From Anaerolineales bacterium (GTDB lineage Bacteria; Chloroflexota; Anaerolineae; Anaerolineales; UBA6663), in assembly GCA_017999235.1 (NCBI GenBank), contig JAGOBN010000027.1:1-14882 (forward strand): a stretch of DNA of 14,882 nucleotides. Reading direction: 5' to 3'. Made by a program: the position numbers and the translations under genes. The notes under the pieces were generated by a model that worked only from the letters and a program-made list of their open reading frames with translations, was not told the origin of the DNA and searched no databases. Positions within the stretch are counted from its first letter, which is position 1; the number at the start of each line of letters is the position of its first letter. Shown here in pieces: positions 11,445 through 14,882 of this stretch.

Positions 11445-13259
11445 CTAGTACTTCCGCTCTTTGGGTTCAAACTTGGTAATGACCACCGGCCGGTAGCTCA
11501 GGTCGGTGCGGGCATTCTCGGTCACGGCCGCGGTGGGCGCGCCGGTATAGGTGACGAAGGAGTGCTTGAGCCACTGGGCGTCGTCGCGCGCCTGGAAGTC
11601 GTCGCGCGAGTGGGCGCCGCGGCTTTCCTGCCGCGCCAGGGCGGAGACGGCCGTGGCTTCGGCCAGGTCCAGCAGACAGCCCAGCTCAAAGGCTTCTAGC
11701 AGGTCGGTGTTGAAGCGCCGGCCCTTGTCGTCGATCTGCACCTGGGCAAAGCGCTGCTTAAGCTCGCGCACTTTGTCCACCGCCGTCTGCAGCATCTGCT
11801 CTTCGCGGAAGACGCCGACGTTGTCCATCATCACGTCCTGCATCTCCTTGCGGATCCGGCTGGCCTTCTCTTTGCCGGTTTGCGCGCGCAGCCGCTCCAG
11901 CTCGGCGGCCACCTGGGCCTCCGGCTGGTCTGGCAGGGGCGCGAAATCAGCCTGCCGGCAAAACTCCGCCAGGGCTTTGCCGCCGCGCCGGCCGTAGACC
12001 ACCAGATCCACCAGCGAGTTGGTGCCCAGGCGGTTGGCGCCGTGCACGGACACGCACGCGCACTCGCCGGCCGCCGCCAGGCCCGTGATCAAGCCGGCGC
12101 CGGCGTCGGCGCGCACCCAGCCGTTGGTGTCGGTGGGGACGCCGCCCATGGCGTAGTGGGCGGTGGGCTGAATCGGCACCGGCTCGGTCATCGGGTCCAC
12201 GCCCTGATAAACGCGCATCATCTCAATGATGTCCGGCAGCTTCTTCTCCAGCTCCTCGGCGGTGACATCCTTGCCGCCCGGGCCGCTCTTGAATCGGTTG
12301 ATGGTCTCGGGGCGGATATCGATGTACACGTAGTCCTTGCCGCCGATGCCGCGGCCGTCGCGCACTTCCAGATAGATGCAGCGCGAGCAGACGTCGCGCG
12401 AGGCCAGGTCCTTCATCGTCGGCGCGTAGCGCTCCATGAAGCGCTCGCCTTTGTCGTTGATGAAGACGCCGCCCTCGCCGCGCGCCGCCTCGGAGAGCAG
12501 GATGCCCAGCTTGTACATGCCGGTGGGATGGAACTGGAAGAACTCCATGTCTTCCAGCGGCACGCCGCGCCGATAGGCCGCCGCCACCGGGTCGCCGGTG
12601 AGCGAGTGGGCGTTGGAGGTGACCCGGAACATGCGCCCGAAGCCGCCGGACGCCAGCAGCACCGCCTTGGCGTGGAAGACGTGCAGCTCGCCGGTGTCGA
12701 TCTCCACGGCGATGACGCCGCGGCAGACGCGGTCTTGGATGATCAGGTCCACCACAAAGTATTCGTCAAAGAAATTTACCTTCTGTTTGACGCACTGCTG
12801 GTAGAGCGTCTGCAGGATCATGTGGCCGGTGCGGTCGGCGGACTTGCAGGCGCGCATGACCGGGATCCGGCGCTCGGGGTCGGCCTGGTCCGGTTTGGTG
12901 TGGCCGCCGAAGCGGCGCTGCTCGATGCGGCCGTCCGGCGTGCGGTCAAAGGGCAGGCCCATGTGCTCGAGCTCGATGATGGCGTCGATGGCGTCGCGGG
13001 CCAGGATCTCGGCCGCGTCCTGGTCCACCAGATAATCGCCGCCCTTGACCGTGTCGAACATGTGCCACTCCCAGTGGTCTTCTTCCATGTTCGCCAGCGC
13101 GGCGGCGATGCCGCCCTGGGCGGTGCCGGTGTGGGAGCGCGTGGGGTAGAGCTTGGAGACCACGGCCACGTTGGCGGCCTTGGAAGCGTGCAGGGCCGCC
13201 ATCAGGCCGGCGCCGCCGGCGCCCACGATCACGGCGTCAAATTTATGATGATGAACCAT
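11445..13259 (-). CDS. sdhA: Succinate dehydrogenase flavoprotein subunit SdhA
   Basis: Catalytic subunit of 604 residues that oxidises succinate to fumarate on the cytoplasmic side of the membrane. The FAD fold starts with [13 protein letters not shown] (10-22). H43 in [10 protein letters not shown] is the expected site of covalent FAD attachment. Substrate residues are seen at H244 (FHPTG), E257 in [10 protein letters not shown]288 (LASRDV), H368 (TAHYAMGG) and R410 ([10 protein letters not shown]). The length is normal. The start at 13259 follows the sdhCD stop by 26 bases and has GGGGAGGA in front. Fumarate reductase function cannot be excluded from sequence alone, because the two families share these residues. 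The SdhCD partner with heme ligands favours an aerobic-type succinate:quinone oxidoreductase. Confidence 0.96.
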   Translation of the reverse strand: MVHHHKFDAVIVGAGGAGLMAALHASKAANVAVVSKLYPTRSHTGTAQGGIAAALANMEEDHWEWHMFDTVKGGDYLVDQDAAEILARDAIDAIIELEHMGLPFDRTPDGRIEQRRFGGHTKPDQADPERRIPVMRACKSADRTGHMILQTLYQQCVKQKVNFFDEYFVVDLIIQDRVCRGVIAVEIDTGELHVFHAKAVLLASGGFGRMFRVTSNAHSLTGDPVAAAYRRGVPLEDMEFFQFHPTGMYKLGILLSEAARGEGGVFINDKGERFMERYAPTMKDLASRDVCSRCIYLEVRDGRGIGGKDYVYIDIRPETINRFKSGPGGKDVTAEELEKKLPDIIEMMRVYQGVDPMTEPVPIQPTAHYAMGGVPTDTNGWVRADAGAGLITGLAAAGECACVSVHGANRLGTNSLVDLVVYGRRGGKALAEFCRQADFAPLPDQPEAQVAAELERLRAQTGKEKASRIRKEMQDVMMDNVGVFREEQMLQTAVDKVRELKQRFAQVQIDDKGRRFNTDLLEAFELGCLLDLAEATAVSALARQESRGAHSRDDFQARDDAQWLKHSFVTYTGAPTAAVTENARTDLSYRPVVITKFEPKERKY

Positions 13260-13285
13260 TCCAGATGTCCTCCCCAGCCGCGGCG

Positions 13286-14221
13286 CTACGCGCGCACGCC
13301 GGCCAGCAACGCGTACGCGCCCAGCGCCGTCAACACCAGCCAGAGCGCGATGAGGCCCACGGTGACCGCCTTGTTGGCGGCCGCGCCGTGGATGTAATCG
13401 GCCAGCACGGCCCGCAGGCCGTTAAAGCCGTGCAGCACCGCCAGGGCCAGCACGGTGAAAGTGGCGCCCCAGTTAAGCGGCTGCGCCCAGCGCTCGGCCA
13501 CATAATTGAGATCGATGTGGTGCGCGCCGGTGAGCAGGGCATTGGCCAGCACGTGGATCCAGATCAACACCAGCAGGATGCCGCCGCTCCAGCGCATGAA
13601 CAGCCATGACCAGGTCTCGATATTCCTTCCCGGCACGGTCACGTAGCGCGGCGCTTTGGCCACCAGCTGGGCATTGAAGGTGCCGCCGGAGGCCAGCACC
13701 GCCACCAGCACCAGGCTGACCGCCGGCACAATCAGATAGGTGATACTCAGGCCGGCGAAGGGCACGGGCGGTTCCGCCCCGCCGCAGGCGCCGGCGCCGC
13801 CCATCACCGGGCAGAGATAGTAGTTGTAGATGTTCAGCGAAATGAAGTACGCGGCCGGCAGCCAGCACAACGCGGAGAGCGCGATCACCTTCCAGAACGA
13901 GCTGGCTTGCAGGTGCTTATCCCACCAGCCGGGGAAGGTGTCTTTGATGATGATGTTCAGGCCGTTGATGGCGTGGTAGACGATGGCGGCCAGCAAAAAG
14001 TATTCGCTGATCAGGAAGGGCAGCGAGCCGTAGAGGTTGATGGCCTCCGCGTAGGCGGCCGGCGCATAGGCAACCCAGGAGGTGTCGGTGACGTGGATGG
14101 CCACAAAGAGCAGAATGGCGAGGCCGGAGACGCGGTGCAGGATGTAGGCCCAGTGGCCCTCGCGGCCCCGGTAAAGCACGCCTTCCATGAAGCTCGAGAA
14201 GCGTGAAGTGGTGGCGGCCAT
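13286..14221 (-). CDS. sdhC: Fused SdhC-SdhD membrane anchor of succinate dehydrogenase
   Basis: Single 311-residue membrane protein whose halves correspond to SdhC and SdhD, the heme b and quinone-binding anchor subunits. The SdhC half has ILHRVSG (27-33) and H83 in VYHAINGLN, matching E. coli SdhC R31 and heme ligand H84. The SdhD half has FMRWSGG (208-214), H264 in VLHGFNGLR and Y276 in LADY. These have the same 12-residue spacing as E. coli SdhD H71 (heme) and Y83 (quinone). I count seven membrane segments, near 32-48, 70-92, 110-130, 157-177, 210-230, 253-273 and 284-307. The fourth lies between the halves and would return the chain to the cytoplasm. The start at 14221 has GAGGAG six bases ahead. 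It is the first gene of the operon. Extra histidines H43 and H223 may be further ligands. Confidence 0.9.
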   Translation of the reverse strand: MAATTSRFSSFMEGVLYRGREGHWAYILHRVSGLAILLFVAIHVTDTSWVAYAPAAYAEAINLYGSLPFLISEYFLLAAIVYHAINGLNIIIKDTFPGWWDKHLQASSFWKVIALSALCWLPAAYFISLNIYNYYLCPVMGGAGACGGAEPPVPFAGLSITYLIVPAVSLVLVAVLASGGTFNAQLVAKAPRYVTVPGRNIETWSWLFMRWSGGILLVLIWIHVLANALLTGAHHIDLNYVAERWAQPLNWGATFTVLALAVLHGFNGLRAVLADYIHGAAANKAVTVGLIALWLVLTALGAYALLAGVRA

Positions 14222-14254
14222 GTTTTCTCCTCAAAATAGGGGGTATCTGGCGTC

Positions 14255-14283
14255 ATTTTATCATCTTCAATCAGACGGTTCTA
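14255..14283 (-). promoter_or_regulatory. Likely promoter of the sdh operon (extended -10)
   Basis: On the minus strand TAAAAT (14260 to 14255) is preceded by TG and one base, giving an extended -10 (TGATAAAAT). TAGAAC (14283 to 14278) stands 17 bases upstream as a weak -35. Transcription would start near 14248, about 27 bases before the sdhCD start codon. This is the most AT-rich stretch of the right half of the window. Confidence 0.5.
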
Positions 14284-14291
14284 ATCTGATT
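14269..14291. repeat. Inverted repeat overlapping the sdh promoter -35 region
   Basis: AATCAGA (14269-14275) and TCTGATT (14285-14291) form a perfect 7-bp inverted repeat with a 9-base spacer. The spacer contains the proposed -35 of the sdh promoter. It could be an operator for a dimeric regulator. It could also be a short hairpin at the end of the upstream gene, but on the minus strand it is not followed by a T-run. Confidence 0.4.
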
Positions 14292-14317
14292 CTTTATGGC
14301 CGTGATAAGCGGGGCGC

Positions 14318-14882
14318 TTAAGGGGTCTGGGCCGCCGGCTGAGTGCCCAGCCGAATAAAACGTAGACACAAGCCGGCGCTGACGGCAAAGACGGCCACGG
14401 CCGGCCACGGATACAGGCCATACACCGCGCCCAGCGTCAGGAACCACCAGGCCAGCCCCAGCCCGGGCGTGAGGGCCAGGCCGGCCACCACCGCCGCCAG
14501 CGGCAGCAGCCCGCCCAGGGCCAGCCAGACATTGAGCGCGCGGCCGGCCGGGAAGCGGCTGGGCTGGATCCAGGGCCACAACGCGCCGGCCGGCGCCAGG
14601 AGCAGCGCGGCCGCGAAACCGTTGAGCGCCCAGGCCGTCAGGGCGGTGAGGCTCAAGGCCAGCAGCAGCGTGAGGCGCCGGCTGGGCACCGCCAGCCGCT
14701 CGGCCAGCCGGCCCCAGCCGCGCGCGCGCCAGATATCCCACGCGGAAACCCCGGCTACGGCCAGGCTCAGGAGCATGACCCAATCCGCCGGCTGCAGCAG
14801 GAAGGGATCGCCGGGCGCGGCCGGGAAGCGCTCATAACCGGGCAGCCAGCCGAGCCGCAGCACAATAAACACGGCCGCAAAG
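14318..14882 (-). CDS. Polytopic membrane protein of unknown function (5' end cut by window edge)
   Basis: The C-terminal 187 codons of a gene that enters from the right edge. The frame is open to the last base and the first visible residues (FAAVFIVLRL) look like the inside of a membrane helix. A GTG at 14872 is the first possible start codon inside the window but has no ribosome site, so I regard the gene as truncated rather than starting there. Hydrophobic segments lie near residues 30-48, 67-98 (probably two), 113-134 and 137-174 (probably two), counted from that GTG. Between them is a basic loop, RARGWGRLAERLAVPSRR. I recognise no catalytic motif or family. It is on the same strand as sdh, but the 96-bp gap holds a promoter, so it is probably a separate transcription unit. 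Confidence 0.65.
   Translation of the reverse strand, partial: FAAVFIVLRLGWLPGYERFPAAPGDPFLLQPADWVMLLSLAVAGVSAWDIWRARGWGRLAERLAVPSRRLTLLLALSLTALTAWALNGFAAALLLAPAGALWPWIQPSRFPAGRALNVWLALGGLLPLAAVVAGLALTPGLGLAWWFLTLGAVYGLYPWPAVAVFAVSAGLCLRFIRLGTQPAAQTP

Noticed and set aside
11880..13397. 505-residue open frame on the plus strand opposite sdhA
   Set aside because: Low-complexity antisense shadow; sdhA on the other strand is full length with all active-site residues.
14271..14783. 170-residue minus-strand frame overlapping the membrane-protein gene
   Set aside because: Composition dominated by glycine, alanine, arginine and proline with no membrane pattern; it is an out-of-frame shadow of the hydrophobic frame that is open to the window edge.

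Overview
This GC-rich window reads as a bacterial chromosome segment. It holds two tandem NAD-linked [NiFe]-hydrogenase operons, a PLP-enzyme gene, one tRNA gene, a succinate dehydrogenase operon and the end of a membrane-protein gene. The gene content, a tRNA without an encoded CCA and the fused SdhCD subunit would suit a Chloroflexota (Anaerolineae/Caldilineae-type) bacterium. That placement is an inference from general style, not a demonstrated assignment. All genes except the PLP enzyme lie on the minus strand, so the window reads from right to left.

Region 1 (1-8790, minus): two complete-looking hoxEFUYH sets lie head to tail. The upstream set (8790 to 3989) is intact from hoxE to hoxH, with overlapping start/stop codons at three junctions. 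After a 158-bp gap a second set (3830 to the left edge) begins. Its hoxE, F, U and Y are intact, and its hoxH runs off the left edge after about 116 codons. Each set encodes a diaphorase (HoxEFU, with FMN, an NAD(H) site and Fe-S clusters) and a hydrogenase module (HoxYH). The expected reaction is H2 + NAD+ = NADH + H+, in the cytoplasm. The paralogues align along their whole length but are clearly diverged, so this is not a recent duplication. An 18-bp palindrome of the form TTGTG-N8-(C/A)ACAA lies upstream of each set. It fits the redox repressor Rex, and fits CRP/FNR proteins equally well in spacing.

Region 2 (8791-10327): a 280-bp intergenic region, divergent between hox and the next gene, precedes a plus-strand class V aminotransferase-fold gene. 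It resembles cysteine desulfurases but lacks a cysteine where SufS has its catalytic one. A long GC-rich hairpin follows it.

Region 3 (10328-10684): a minus-strand tRNA-Arg(CCT) with a good -10 box, and a strong intrinsic terminator that ends the sdh operon.

Region 4 (10685-14221, minus): an sdhCD-sdhA-sdhB operon. SdhC and SdhD are fused in one 311-residue membrane protein with an extra connecting membrane segment. A promoter with an overlapping inverted repeat lies in front of it.

Region 5 (14318-14882, minus): the C-terminal part of an unrecognised polytopic membrane protein cut by the right edge.

Together the genes describe redox metabolism. Hydrogenases exchange electrons between H2/H+ and the NAD pool, and succinate dehydrogenase feeds the quinone pool from the TCA cycle. 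I saw no mobile element, CRISPR array or defence system.
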